A DNA stretch of 64,000 nucleotides from Lytechinus pictus (Eukaryota > Echinodermata > Echinoidea > Temnopleuroida > Toxopneustidae), in the NCBI RefSeq assembly GCF_037042905.1, contig NC_087254.1:20361103-20425102 (forward strand), written 5' to 3'. A model generated the notes under the pieces. It did no database searches. It saw only the letters and a program-made list of their open reading frames with translations, and was not told the origin of the DNA. This document shows, piece after piece, positions 23,306-34,506 of the stretch. Position 1 is the first letter of the stretch. Every line of letters begins with the position of its first letter. The position numbers and the translations under genes are program-made.

Positions 23306-25194
23306 TTATAGAACTAATAAACCCTAAAAACAACCATTATTGAGAATGAAGAGCTAAAACTTCAAGGCAAACCCCGACTTTGTAAATAGGCGTCTTATAG
23401 ACGCCTAAATAGTACACATAAGTGTATGGGATGAAATTAAGATGGTGTTTTCGGTCACTTGATATTTCAATTTTTGAAGCACAAAATAATTATTTTCGAA
23501 CGCAATTTTTTCTGGGCTTCATTTTTTTAACATATCACAGACACAGGTGACAAGTGTTACCTTCTAGCTCAGATTTTTAAAAGTCAAACCAATGTTAACC
23601 AATCACTTTAAACCTCCGCCAATATTTTTTCCCGCTATTTTTATAATAAACTCGTTGTCAGGGTGAACTTCCCCTTTAATGTTAACCCCAAGGGTCCCAA
23701 TTCGACTTAGATTTACCAACAAAACTTTTGATGGTGCCGACAACATCTCCCCTCCCACACCCTGGCGGGCACACGCAAGAAATTAATTTTCAAACAGTAT
23801 CTGTCAGAGTGGAGAGTTGATTGTGTCGTGCCTCATGCTTTCGTGAAAATTAATAATCTTTGCAAGACTGTCGAAACACGTCCACATATCACTGGGGGTA
23901 TGACATAAGACTTATTTCCATTTTCGAGAAAATATACAATTTCTTAACTCCATAGGCCACACACAATACACGATCTTTTTCATGCAACCCATCCCCTTAA
24001 TACCAAATATGACTATGTTTGGACCTTGGTTTCATGAATATGTCATAAAGTGTTTTTTCCTGCCCAAAGCTCGGTGGTTGGTATAGAAACATGCCTGCGT
24101 GTATTCATCATTTCGCTCACGCTCCATTATATTCACTCCATCTCGCTCACCGATTAAATTTTTTCCGATAAAATGCTTTAACTTTTATTTCACCTTGTTT
24201 TCTCCACCCGCATGCTGTTTAAAACCATGTGAGTGAGTGGTTACGGCTACATTTTCTGCTGTAATTGCTGTTTCACAATGGATATGGCTCGAAGAAATAT
24301 CTAAATGTTAATGAGTGTCATCTAACTTGCCCGATCAATGTAAATTAGTTCACTAACCAACCTGCATCTACCATAATAAATAAATACAAGCGAGCGCAGC
24401 GAGCGAGAAAAATAGATACCGTAAAATATACATGATATAGGTATGCCATCTCGTTCTCAAATCCTAGCTTGGTAAACTATTTGAATACCTTGCTCAGCAT
24501 GTTTAACGAATTTATTTGTTCTACTAAACATACTGTATCTGAATACATGAGCTAGTAAAGCGAGAAATAATTCCTGTGACTATAGCCATGATAGCAGTAG
24601 TATACCTGGTATCAGTGACTCGTTCACCCTGTGCTGTGTGATGCTTTCCAATCACTTGGAACGAGCCACATAGCGGCCTTACGGCGAGCCGAAAACATTC
24701 ATTTTCTTTGTACCAGCTACATGCATAGAGGTGGTTTGAATAAAAACTAATAAAATTGCTGTTTTCGACTCGCCGTACGGCCGCCGTAGAGTAAATGTGA
24801 CTGAGTAGCAGGTGTTTGCCAACATGAAAGTTCCCTTTGACTTTGAAAGCAATATGTTTATTATATCATAGAAAGGAGAACGAATGTACATGGATAAAGA
24901 AGATCAATAAAATAATGATCAGTGATTAGGCCTATATCAACAAAACTCCTGATATGCATAGGGATGTAGCCATGGTAACTATACCAAGAACATAACCATA
25001 CATTTTTTTTTCGCAAATCAGCTCAAATCAACATAATTCACACAATGTTTCATCGTGAAAAAGATTCACTTTGATATACACCGCTCTGTAAAGAACGGGA
25101 ATCATTAATCGATGCACACATAATTATCAATTCAAAAACATTAATCACCAACATTTATGTCTAGGATATTTTACCATGTCGGCTATAAACTTAC
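23306..25194. other. Intron of the degenerate glycosyltransferase gene, 5' part
   Basis: No exon was recognised. It contains a perfect 21-base hairpin TAGGCGTCT-TAT-AGACGCCTA (about 23388-23408), a right-end fragment of a TTAA-type element (GGGTGAACTTCCCC then TTTAA near 23660-23677), and a GC-rich imperfect hairpin at 24673-24784 (GCGGCCTTACGGCGAGCCG against its complement). Confidence 0.4.
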
Positions 25195-25384
25195 ATCGAC
25201 TATAACAAGTCTTGATTGTCCAGATGAGGAATAGAGAGAGCAGACCGACTTGAGCCACCGTGAGCGAACAGAGTAAGAAATGAATTAGAGGACATTTACC
25301 AGACGACCTCGCTGATGAGGATGACGATGATGTCGACGATGATGTCGATGAATGCTCACGAGTATCCCGACCATGTCCCGACAT
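25195..25384 (-). CDS. Degenerate glycosyltransferase-like gene, exon 1 (tail and membrane anchor)
   Basis: The exon starts at the ATG at 25384 and ends in phase 1 at a strong donor (GTAAGT at 25194-25189). The 63 complete codons encode a hydrophilic Ser-rich tail (residues 1-30, with a run of mixed Ser/Thr) and one hydrophobic segment (about 31-57, CPLIHFLLCSLTVAQVGLLS onward), followed by Lys and Cys. This is the typical N-terminus of a type II Golgi enzyme. Joining to 15135 makes a Tyr codon across the junction and continues QRVIILYPVES. The equivalent exon of the intact paralogue at 38349-38580 has the same layout and the same exit phase. The link across a 10-kb intron is an inference. 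Confidence 0.55.
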
Positions 25385-25871
25385 GATGAAGAGTCTTGTT
25401 TGAGATGATGACGATCATGGAGCTATAGTTGTTGCGTCTTGCTTCAGGTCAAGTGTAGTCAAGAGCAGGAAGAACAATGCATGGGCGAAGAGAGAATGAA
25501 AATGTTCATAATATGCAAAAGTTATTTCAACGACTGAATAGATGAGTTAATTAATCTGAACACCAGTTGTTGTTGTTGTTGAATATGATGGCGCTCTTCA
25601 ATCTCTCCAGATTATACGCGCCAGTCACTTTCGTAAGTAGGACGTCGTCGGCAAAGGAGATCCATACGACGTTAAACCATTGGTGACGATTATATGACAT
25701 ATTAATATAGATTAGTCACCCATCCACCTATTATATTAGTAGGTCCTACAAGATTAAACATCTTCGAGGAATAATACTTCAATACAAATAGAGAAATTAA
25801 ATATCGCGCGTGCTAAATGATTGTTCGTGAACCAGTGTTTCTATCTTTTGTTTGCCCCGTGAGGGCGTTAA
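25385..25871. other. Upstream region of the glycosyltransferase-like gene
   Basis: Probably 5' UTR and promoter of the minus-strand gene starting at 25384. No TATA box or other defined signal could be singled out. A short (TTG)n-like run is at about 25566-25580. Confidence 0.3.
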
Positions 25872-26414
25872 CCCGGGGGCACTCAGTATATAATGCATAG
25901 TGGGTATGTGCCGCGGAGGGGACCCCCATTTTTACACTCAAATTTCCGTTCCAAGGCATAGCAGCATTTTTGTCTTATTGAGAAAAAGAACAAAGAAAGC
26001 CGCTCCAAGGCATATCATTTTCTTCTTATCGTGAAAAAAGAAGAAATAAATCCGCTCCAAAGCTTCGCATATTTTCCGTTACGCCGTTCCGGTCGCATTG
26101 ATCTGCTACAATGAGCCGCAATTTTGGTGAAAAGCGGCCGCAGAGCGCTGTCCGACTATCGCCTCTGCGCTAGCGCACCCGGCGCCCGTGCCGCCGGGCT
26201 AGCTGCATGCACGTATACCCGTTCCATATAGGGATGCATACGCACTCACATGCAGTCGACCCGTTCCAAGGACCCCCGTTTTCACAAACATTTGTAGTGC
26301 TGAAGCCCGTTCCGAGGACCTTCCTTTTTACAATTAGCCCGCTCCAAGGCCCCTTTTTTTGTCTCGCCCGCGGCACATCCCTACTACTTTTTTGGTCGAG
26401 TGCCCCCCCCCCGG
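25872..26414. mobile_element. Inverted-repeat element with 8-9 bp target duplication
   Basis: GGGCGTTAA occurs at 25863-25871 and again at 26415-26423. Between them the ends are inverted: the left starts CCCGGGGGCACTCA and the right, on the other strand, starts CCGGGGGGGGGGCACTCG. Both continue into a shared GTGCCGCGG block at about 25910 and 26366. There is no transposase. The duplication length suits hAT- or Mutator-like elements. Confidence 0.6.
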
Positions 26415-26463
26415 GGGCGTTAAGTCCCAAATGAGACCACAGCAGGCCGCACACCACAAAGTT

Positions 26464-26776
26464 CAGGAGCCGATTGCACGAAAGGGTCTTTCCAAGGATC
26501 GTCTTTCGTGTCGCCCATCTTTCATAATGCGCAATATGCGGGATATTTCTGAAAGTTATAATAAACAAATAAAATTCGTAAGCTAGCTTTTCAATCAATT
26601 TTTATACATTTCCATGATATATCACATTTTATAAACAAAGATACTGTTTACTGTAACGGACGAATAACATATGTTTGCAAATAATTTATTTAAAATGCGT
26701 TTCACATGGCGCATCATAAAAAATGGGCGACACGAAAAACGGTTCTTGCAAAGACCCTTTCGTGCAATCGGCCCCT
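26464..26776. mobile_element. MITE with CAGGAGCCGATTGCACG ends
   Basis: The left end CAGGAGCCGATTGCACGAAA and the right end (complement) CAGGGGCCGATTGCACGAAA pair for about 50 bp, through AGGGTCTTTCCAAG and TTTCGTGTCGCCCA. The loop is AT-rich. No target duplication was identified. Open frames crossing it are fortuitous. Confidence 0.6.
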
Positions 26777-27522
26777 GGTCATTATCGGGGAGTTCTCCCC
26801 GACCCGTACCTACAATGACGTCATACATAAAAGTTAATTCATATGAAATAAATGATGCACGTATCTGAGAATTTTTTATCACATGAAGACGAATTAAGAA
26901 TATACTGCTTCAGATAAGTCCAGTATATCATTAATCATTTTAGTATTTTATGGGGACTTTAATAGTTGCCCAAGAATACCTATCATCACTGTTGCTACAT
27001 TTTCTTCTTCTTCTTTCCTTGGTTGGCAACCAGTCAGGATTGACTTTTTTTGCCACAGCTTTTGTTCATTTTCAACAGCTAAGTTTTAGAGTAGTCTCGG
27101 TTTCAGGCCCCGTACCGAGAAAAAGAAAAACATATCATCATATTCTCAGAAATAGAGGATATCTGGTGATCTCTAAACAACAAAGGTATGAAATGTGTAT
27201 TAACACTTTTTTAGGGATTTTATCAAATCTTATATGAACCTATACGGAGAAATAGTTAATAGTGTGTTTACTAGATTTGCTTCTTTTTTATTCTTCCTAA
27301 TTCCATAATGGACTAATTCTATCTCTCTCATATGTTGCGACTTCAAATTATCAGGGGGTGGTAATTGCAATGAAGGGGGATCGTAGATAGGGAAATATAG
27401 TAAGGAGCTCAGTACAGGCAATTGAAACAAGAATAATAATTTGTTGCCAACAGGACAATACCATGCTGTAATAAACATGATAAAACTTATTATTCCGCCT
27501 CATAAGCCTACTAGGAGCTATC
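26777..27522. other. AT-rich non-coding DNA
   Basis: No exon, RNA gene or transposon end was recognised. Confidence 0.35.
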
Positions 27523-27586
27523 TAACCTTTCCTTTATTCTATACTCTATGGCTTTAACCTTTCCTTTATTCTATACTCTATGGCTT
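27523..27586. repeat. Two-copy 32-bp tandem repeat
   Basis: TAACCTTTCCTTTATTCTAT and the next 12 bases occur twice back to back (27523-27554 and 27555-27586) with no difference. Confidence 0.8.
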
Positions 27587-27737
27587 AAGTTCAAAAACTA
27601 CTTTGCCACTTCCACTTTCCCATCGCATATGATGGGGCATCCTCCTTAACGAGTTTGGGATGTTTGTTTTACTCGTGTGCCTTCAAGACAGTGAAACATC
27701 CTTTTATATTTTATTTTGCTGTTAATACTAAAACTTA

Positions 27738-27905
27738 CACTGTAAAAAATGAAGTGCTAATTTAGCACTTCCCGTGCTTGTATAGCGACTGCACTACCAG
27801 TGCTGATTTTCTAGTTCAAATTTAAACTAGAAAATCAGCACTCGAAGTGCAGTCACTATACAAGCACTGTAAGTGCTAAAATAGCACTTCATTTTTTTTA
27901 CAGTG
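27738..27905. mobile_element. CACTA-like palindromic MITE
   Basis: A 168-bp nearly perfect hairpin starts CACTGTAAAAAATGAAGTGC and ends with the complement. TA lies on both sides (27736-27737 and 27906-27907), consistent with a 2-bp duplication. CACTG ends point to the EnSpm/CACTA group. A longer element with the same termini is at 54239-55072. Confidence 0.65.
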
Positions 27906-28074
27906 TAGGAGCTATTTTACCTTTCCTTTATTTCTTAGAGGAGTTATTTGACTCAGCCTGGGCTATCACCCCCTCATCTATACCCCACATACTCTATATA
28001 GGGCTTAAATGCAAAAAATACTTTGCCACTTCCACTTTCCCTCATTTTTTCTCGCCATCGCAAACCATGTAATT

Positions 28075-28350
28075 ATGTTTATAATAATAATGATATAGGA
28101 TTGCACGTATCCACCTTGCTAAGTGCTCAATTCGCTCCTATATTGCCCCGGCTAAGCTAGTCTACCGATTCCGGTGCTCACAGCTTATTGAGGAATTTCT
28201 TCATGCCGGTATCCATTTACCTCACCTGGGTTGAGTGCAGCCCAATGTGGGTAAATTTCTTGCTGAAGGAAAACACGCCATGGCTTGGAATCGAACCCAC
28301 GTCCTTCAGATTGAAAGACGAGAGTCTATAACCACTAGACCACGACGCCC
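28075..28350 (-). mobile_element. tRNA-derived SINE (family 1)
   Basis: On the minus strand it begins GGGCGTCGTGGTCTAGTGGT, which carries an A-box-like sequence, and has a B box GGTTCGATTCC, so the head is tRNA-like. The body (TTTTCCTTCAGCAAGAAATT ... GGAATCGGTAGACTAGC) matches the plus-strand copy at 31333-31625, and the tail is an ATT-rich run. ATTATG on both sides may be a short target duplication. Confidence 0.75.
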
Positions 28351-28485
28351 CCATTATGAGGGGGCATCATCACCCCCCCCTCAATTAACGAGTTTGGGAT
28401 GTTTGTTTTACTCGTGTGCCTTCAAGACAGTGAAACATCCTTTTATATTCTATTTTGCTTTTTGCTGTCAATATTAAAACTTGTA

Positions 28486-29565
28486 TTAACATGCTGATTT
28501 AGAAGGCGCCAGGATTTTCATCAGGGATCGAGAAAGAAGGGAACCAAAGAGAGTTTTTATAGGCCCACTTTTTCAAAAAGAAAATCAAAGAAAGTAACCA
28601 AAAGGCATATTACCGGCATTATTAAAAACATTATTATAATGACTTTTATATAAAATATTTTCTTATAACATTATATTTTGGAATTTCAAAATTCATGAAA
28701 TTGGTTTCTTAACCTGTCGGTAACATTATTATAATTTTTAAATATTTTTATGCTTATTTGGGTTAGTGGGTGTGTTTTACTAATAGAGAAATCATTCAAT
28801 ATGAAACTTGTTTGAAAAAATAGATAAAATCAGACAAGCAAATGCTGGTGAATTTAAACCTGATCATCATAATCAAATAATCAATCATTGTCAATGAATA
28901 TCAATCGTAGAAATCAGTGTTACGACTAATCACTATACTATCATTATATTACAGAGTCCAAGAAAGAACAAAAATGTTTTATTCAAAGTCAAAGGAAACA
29001 ATTGAAATCATTTGCATACAAGGTCATGAATTTCACAATTTCGTACATTTAATGTTTGCAAAGAATTCAATTTCGCCCTTAAACAGCTGCATAAAAAGTG
29101 ATATCAGTGATATCATATTTTGTATATCATCGTGTGACCTGATACTTTAAAATGTGGTTACAATTCCAGTTATAACTTCCTCCGGAAATCATGTTGATCA
29201 TAGTCCTGAAATTTGAATTCAGAATCACATGGACAACATTAACGGATATAACCCACTGAACGTATTTCCAGTTCAGTGATATAACCCCTCTGACCTATTC
29301 GTCTCACATCCGGGTTAAAAGAAATTATCTGGATATCCAGGATCTGCATATACTGTTCTTTAACTAATTTCCATTTCTTAATTCAACTTGCTGATATTGA
29401 GTTGGATCTTGCCTGGAAGAGTGAGTAACATATACGATGGTCTATCCATTTTTTTTTACTCATTTTTAATTTTACTAGTCGACAATTTTTTCATTTATTG
29501 ATAAATCTCTATCTCCCCCTCTCTTTATATACATAATTATATTCATCCTTCCTTATACATACATA
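28486..29565. other. AT-rich non-coding DNA
   Basis: No exon or mobile element was recognised. GGTTATATCACTGAACTGGA-type pairs around 29250-29290 form a weak inverted repeat. Confidence 0.3.
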
Positions 29566-29969
<404 letters not shown>

Positions 29970-29982
29970 TTCATCTTCAGTA

Positions 29983-31158
29983 CAGGCCAAAAGTTTGGAG
30001 CCACCCTCAGATTTATAAGATAATCATACATGACACTGCATTCTGAATATAAGCAAATGTATTGAAACAGTGGGCCGTTTCATAAAGCTGTTCGTAAGTT
30101 AAGAGCGACTTTAAGAACGACTGGTGAACCTTTCTTACGCGCTAAACCATTGCCAATGAACATTTTGCTTTAAACTATTACTAATCCACAAGAAGTCGTT
30201 CTTAAAGTCGCTCTTAACTTACGAACAGCTTTATGAAACACCCACCTGAATAGGCTATTTTACATCACACAAGCCTTCTTCCAACTGCTTTTGCTTGCAC
30301 TGCTGTCAAACGCCAGTCCAAATCATGAATATATTCATATTTTATGCATACTATAAACTTTACAGGTATGCATAAAATTTAAATATATTTCAAACAAAAG
30401 TGTTTTTTACAACCTGAAAGTTTGTCCAAGGCTTGTCTGACATAGCAACAAATAATATATCCAAACTGGATTCTAGCAGAAGATGTTTGCTTGGTAGCAT
30501 AAACAATCGCGGACACCGTGTATCAAGTCCTGGAAAGGACTGAGATAAAAGTGGATAGAGGTAGAAGAGAAATGGAGAGGTGAGAAAGTGGAGGTTAGAA
30601 AGCAGAGTACCTTTCTAAAACGAGTGTAGTCTTAAAGAGGACTGTAAACCAGAAAGAGTGGAAAGCTTGAGCAGTAGACAGGATGAGAGGCTAGAGTAGA
30701 AGGCTAGTTGAGCTAGAGAGGTGAGAGAAGATTGGGCAGATGAGAGAAGGCTTGAGTTGGCAAGTAAGTTGCGTTATACAGCAAGAACGCGAGAGCAGAC
30801 TTTACGTTTCAGGCAGGTTGACTGTCCGATTGACAAGTTGACTGTCCACAGGTTGACATATATTATTTGTTGCTATGTCGGAAAAGCACTGACAAGCTTT
30901 CAGGTTGTCTAAAATAACCTTTTATATTCAAATTTTATACATACCTTTAAAGTTTAAGGGTATGCATGAAATTTGAATTATGAAAACCGACTGGGGTTTG
31001 ACAGAAATGCAGTCAAAACCGGTTGAAAAATGCTTGTGTGATGTGACTGATCTGTCATAGCCCATTTAGTATCAATACATTATTTTGAATGAATGCAGAA
31101 ATCAGTGTTTTGTATGATTTTCTTTTAAATCTGAGGGTGGCCCCAAACTTTTGGCCTG
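29983..31158. mobile_element. Tc1/mariner-like palindromic element, non-autonomous
   Basis: TA at 29981-29982 and 31159-31160 flank ends CAGGCCAAAAGTTTGGAGCC and its complement. Pairing of the arms continues (ACCCTCAGATTTA; CATAC near 30025 against 31110; and TATGTCAGACAAGCC near 30425 against the partner at about 30875), so the arms are several hundred bases. The purine-rich centre (30500-30800) is unique. The left arm contains a later MITE at 30072-30243. No DDE transposase frame exists. Confidence 0.7.
30072..30243. mobile_element. MITE, second copy of family 'GGCCGTTTCATAAAGC'
   Basis: Same termini and subterminal arms as the copy at 5432-5580 (GGCCGTTTCATAAAGCTGTT; GACTTTAAGAACGACTGGTG) but a longer, unrelated loop. 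It is inserted in the left arm of the Tc1/mariner-like palindrome; the right arm has no matching copy, so it came later. Confidence 0.75.
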
Positions 31159-31332
31159 TACTGTATCTATGTCTCCATTCTGTCAATCTTTGATCTACTC
31201 GATCTCATTTATTTCATGTTATATTCTTATCCATGTAACGAATCTTATCAACCAGTTTATGAATTAGCTTATATTAAAAGGTCGGTAATAAACGTTTTGC
31301 ATGGGATCGGTCTCCTTCCATCCTTGATTTGT

Positions 31333-31625
31333 GGGCGCGTCGTGGTCTAGTGGTTCTGACTTCTGACTCTCGCCTTTCAAACAGAGGGTCGTGGGTTCGA
31401 ATCCTAGCCATGGCGTGTTTTCCTTCAGCAAGAAATTATCTACACTGTGCTGCACTCGACCCAGGTGAGGTTAAATGGATACCGGCAGTAAGAAATTCCT
31501 CAAAAAGCTGTGCGCACCAGAATCGGTAGACTAGCTTAGCCTGGGTAATATTGGAGCGCCTTGAGCACCTAGCACGGTGGATACGTGCGCCATACAAATC
31601 CTATATTATTTTTATTTTATTATTT
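31333..31625 (+). mobile_element. tRNA-derived SINE (family 1)
   Basis: The head is GGGCGCGTCGTGGTCTAGTG with B box GGTTCGAATCC at about 31394. The body is shared with 28350-28075 (CTTCAGCAAGAAATTATC; CCAGGTGAGG; GGATACCGGCAGTAAG; TCGGTAGACTAGCTTAGCC) and ends in ATTTTATTATTTATTT. It is a SINE and not a tRNA gene: the anticodon arm is not formed and the 3' end runs into the SINE body. Confidence 0.75.
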
Positions 31626-32713
31626 ATTTGCACTTCGGCACCCATTCTCGGTTAAGACATATCGGGTTATGATTTTTCTCTCCCAATATTGGTCCACATT
31701 TTAGAATTATTTAGGCCCTATGTAAACTATGTTTTTGGAACCCCAGACCAATGTTGACCCTATTAATTTGTCATTTCATAGGCATCTCTATGCGTTGGGC
31801 ACTTAAACTCCACAGCTTGCATATATCTTGTCGATTATAGCATGATGGACTCTCTTTCTCACTGGTTCCAATAGTTATGGAGTAATGAAATTTTCTTTGC
31901 TTGCTTGTCATTTTGGATCCCGTCTCCTGCAGGTACAAAAAGTCTTACCCAAAATACAAGATTCTGCCTTCTGATAGGCGCATTATTGCTTCTATGTACG
32001 ACACCTGAATAATACTGGTTTCAAAATAATCTATGAATAGATTTATCTCTGTTCCATTCAGTGTGATAATTTTGTATGTGAGGAGAAATTGGATGGAGAA
32101 TCGTCCCAGTGAATTAATAATAGAGTCATCACCTAGGATTGTAATTTAATCATAAAGGGAAGTCCTTCGACTGGAAATGGAGTTGTCTCTGACCGAATCA
32201 TAGTAAATTGCTGGGAAAGCTCAACCGGAGGGGGGGGGGGTGGGGCTTGGGAGGGCGTTGTCTGCCAGGGGGTGGGGGATAGTGTTCTCCGGTGGGAGTT
32301 ATCACCTGAGATTAGTTCTCGAGAATGTCGTAATATGATGTGGGGCATTATTTTATCGGGTGGCCCCTCATCTACACAATTAACAGCCATATAATGCGCA
32401 TCTTCAAGACTTAAATTTGATTATTATTATTTATTTTTTTTACACTTTTATTTTGCACCATGCATCATCATGCTTGTTTGATGCTACAGTGTTCATTCGA
32501 ATCAACTGATGTTGAGTCAAAATTGAACCCCTTGAACTCTTGAAGAAGAAAAATATACCCTGCTTCAATCGGCTTTTCATGTCTATTTTTATTGATGTTT
32601 CCATACGGGTCAGTCACACTCGTGAAACGGACTCCAAACCGACCGATGGTAATATGGTATTTTCTTTGTCTGTCTGTCTGCATGTGACTGGTTTGGTCGA
32701 TGTGATATGATTA
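31626..32713. other. Non-coding DNA
   Basis: No exon was recognised. A G-rich tract lies at 32224-32285. An ACTCCAAACCGACC motif at about 32630 recurs near 10135. Confidence 0.3.
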
Positions 32714-32717
32714 TTAA

Positions 32718-33297
32718 AGGACAAGTCCACCCCCAACAAAAAGCTGCTTTGAATAGAAAGAGAAAAATCAGACAAGCATAACGCTGAAAATTTCATCAAA
32801 ATCCGATCTAAAATAAGAAAGTAATGACATTTTTAAGTTTTGCTTAATTTCACAAAAGTTATAATTTATGCACACCCTGGTCGGTATGCAAATGAGGGGA
32901 CCGATGACATCACCCACTCACTATTTCTTTTGTATTTTTTTATGTGAAATATGAAATATTTTAATTTTCTCCTCATTGCCATGTGAAGAAAAAAATAATT
33001 TCTCTCTGAACATGTGGGATTCCATTGTTTTAACATTTTGTGGTTTAAACATTGAAAAATTGTATAATTCAAACATTAAAAAAAAAAAGATATAGTGAGT
33101 GAGGGACATCATCGACTGTCTCATTTGCATATCACTGAATTGTGCATATAACTGTTTTGTGAAAAATAAGTGAAACTTTAAAATGTCATAACTTTCTTGT
33201 TTTACATCCGATTTTGATGAAGTTTTCAGCGTTACTCTTGCTTGATTTTTCTCTATTTATTCAAATAAACTTTTTTTTTCTGGGGTGTACTTGACCT
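32718..33297. mobile_element. TTAA-flanked inverted-repeat element (family B)
   Basis: TTAA at 32714-32717 and 33298-33301 flank ends AGGACAAGTCCACCCC and (complement) AGGTCAAGTACACCCC, 14 of 16 matching. The arms pair for about 150 bp, including TTTCATCAAAATCCGAT and AAGAAAGTAATGACATTTT, the same core as in the elements at 8490, 41511 and 55468. No transposase. Confidence 0.7.
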
Positions 33298-33301
33298 TTA
33301 A

Positions 33302-33979
33302 GCCTAGTAACGTGATATTTTGAATTTGATCTTCCATGAAAAGCACTGGATGCGAAACCAACATGCATGCGATTCAGATTTATTGTATTACTTGAAACAA
33401 TTAACGCTCCATACACTACTTCGTGCTTCATGGAGGGGGTGGGGAAGGGTTTTACTGATATTATGAACGAGTGCTAAAATATTCATGGACTTGGTACGCG
33501 TTTCCTAGTAACTAGGGGCTTATAAGCGTAAGCGTGCATGTTTGAACCGAATCTTCAGCATTTACCATAAATTATTATTCTTTGCTCCCATTTCATTCCG
33601 GTACACAAACATATACACGTGATTCACCTATATTACAATTATGATTTGTTTTCAAGGCCATCATGAGCTTTCAATAATAATATGCCTACTTTGCGCTTTT
33701 CATGACATCCATATCACTGGGCGCTACAATGTACAAATAAAAACAAAGTGAAGTTTTAGTTACGGGAAAGACGGTTTAGTATCTGCGGGCACAACCTGAT
33801 ATATATCTAATCTAATGTCAACATGAATAGCCTGATTAAGTCATAAAAATCATGATAATAATATAGCTCATATTTACTCAGAACAGCCACTTCATCAGAT
33901 TGAGTCAAGTGGGCCGCATATCAAAATATGACAAAGCTGTGGCTTAATGAGCCAAAACATTTGAGGAGGTCATGCCCAC
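33302..33979. other. Non-coding DNA
   Basis: Nothing recognised beyond a short G-rich tract near 33435. Confidence 0.3.
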
Positions 33980-34497
33980 CGCATACATTCGTAATTCCGA
34001 CGCTTCGTAATTCCGAAGGTTCGGTTATTCCGAAGGTTCGTATTTCCGAAGGTTCGTAATTCCGAAGGATCGTTAATACGAAAACCAAATAAGGTTCGTA
34101 ATTCCGAATGTTCGTTAGTCCGAAATCGAATTGAGGTTCGTAATTCCGAAGATTCGTTAATCCGAAAACAAAATAAGGTTCGTTACGAAATTACGAACGT
34201 TCGGAACATCGAACCTTATTTTGTTTTCGGATTAAAGCACCTTCGGAACAACGAACCTTATTTTTTTCGGATTAACGAACCTTCGGAACAACGAATCTTA
34301 TTTTGTTTTCGGATTATCGAACCTTCGGAATAACGAACCGTCGGAATAACGCCACAAATGTTCGGATTAACGAACCCTTTTTCGTTTTCGGATTAACGAA
34401 CATCGAGGTATAGGCAATTTATACGTGGTTCGGAATTACGAACCTACGGAATTAAGAACCTTCGGAATTACGAACCTTCGGAAATACGAAGTGTAAC
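33980..34497. mobile_element. Foldback element built of 16-bp repeats
   Basis: The left half is a series of units close to GTTCGTAATTCCGAAG, the right half a series of the complement CTTCGGAATTACGAAC; variants carry AATAAGGTTCGT and GTTTTCGGATTAACG. CATGCCCAC occurs on both sides (33971-33979 and 34498-34506), a 9-bp (or 8-bp) target duplication. Arms made of short tandem repeats recall the TU foldback transposons described from sea urchin, whose outer domains consist of about 15-bp repeats; homology is not shown here. Confidence 0.65.
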
Positions 34498-34506
34498 CAT
34501 GCCCAC

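Larger units (their letters stand above)
27575..28470. repeat. Diverged direct duplication split by two later insertions
   Basis: Copy 1 (about 27575-27735) and copy 2 (about 27991-28470) share ACTTTGCCACTTCCACTTTC, AACGAGTTTGGGATGTTTGT and TTCAAGACAGTGAAACATCC in the same order. Copy 2 is interrupted by a minus-strand SINE (28075-28350), and copy 1 is followed directly by a CACTA-like palindrome (27738-27905). Confidence 0.65.

Noticed and set aside
26170-26598. 142-codon reverse-strand frame
   Set aside because: It crosses the border between two separate MITEs (25872-26414 and 26464-26776), so it cannot be one conserved gene.
31333-31420. tRNA gene
   Set aside because: A and B boxes are present but the cloverleaf is incomplete and the sequence continues into a body shared with 28350-28075; it is a SINE.
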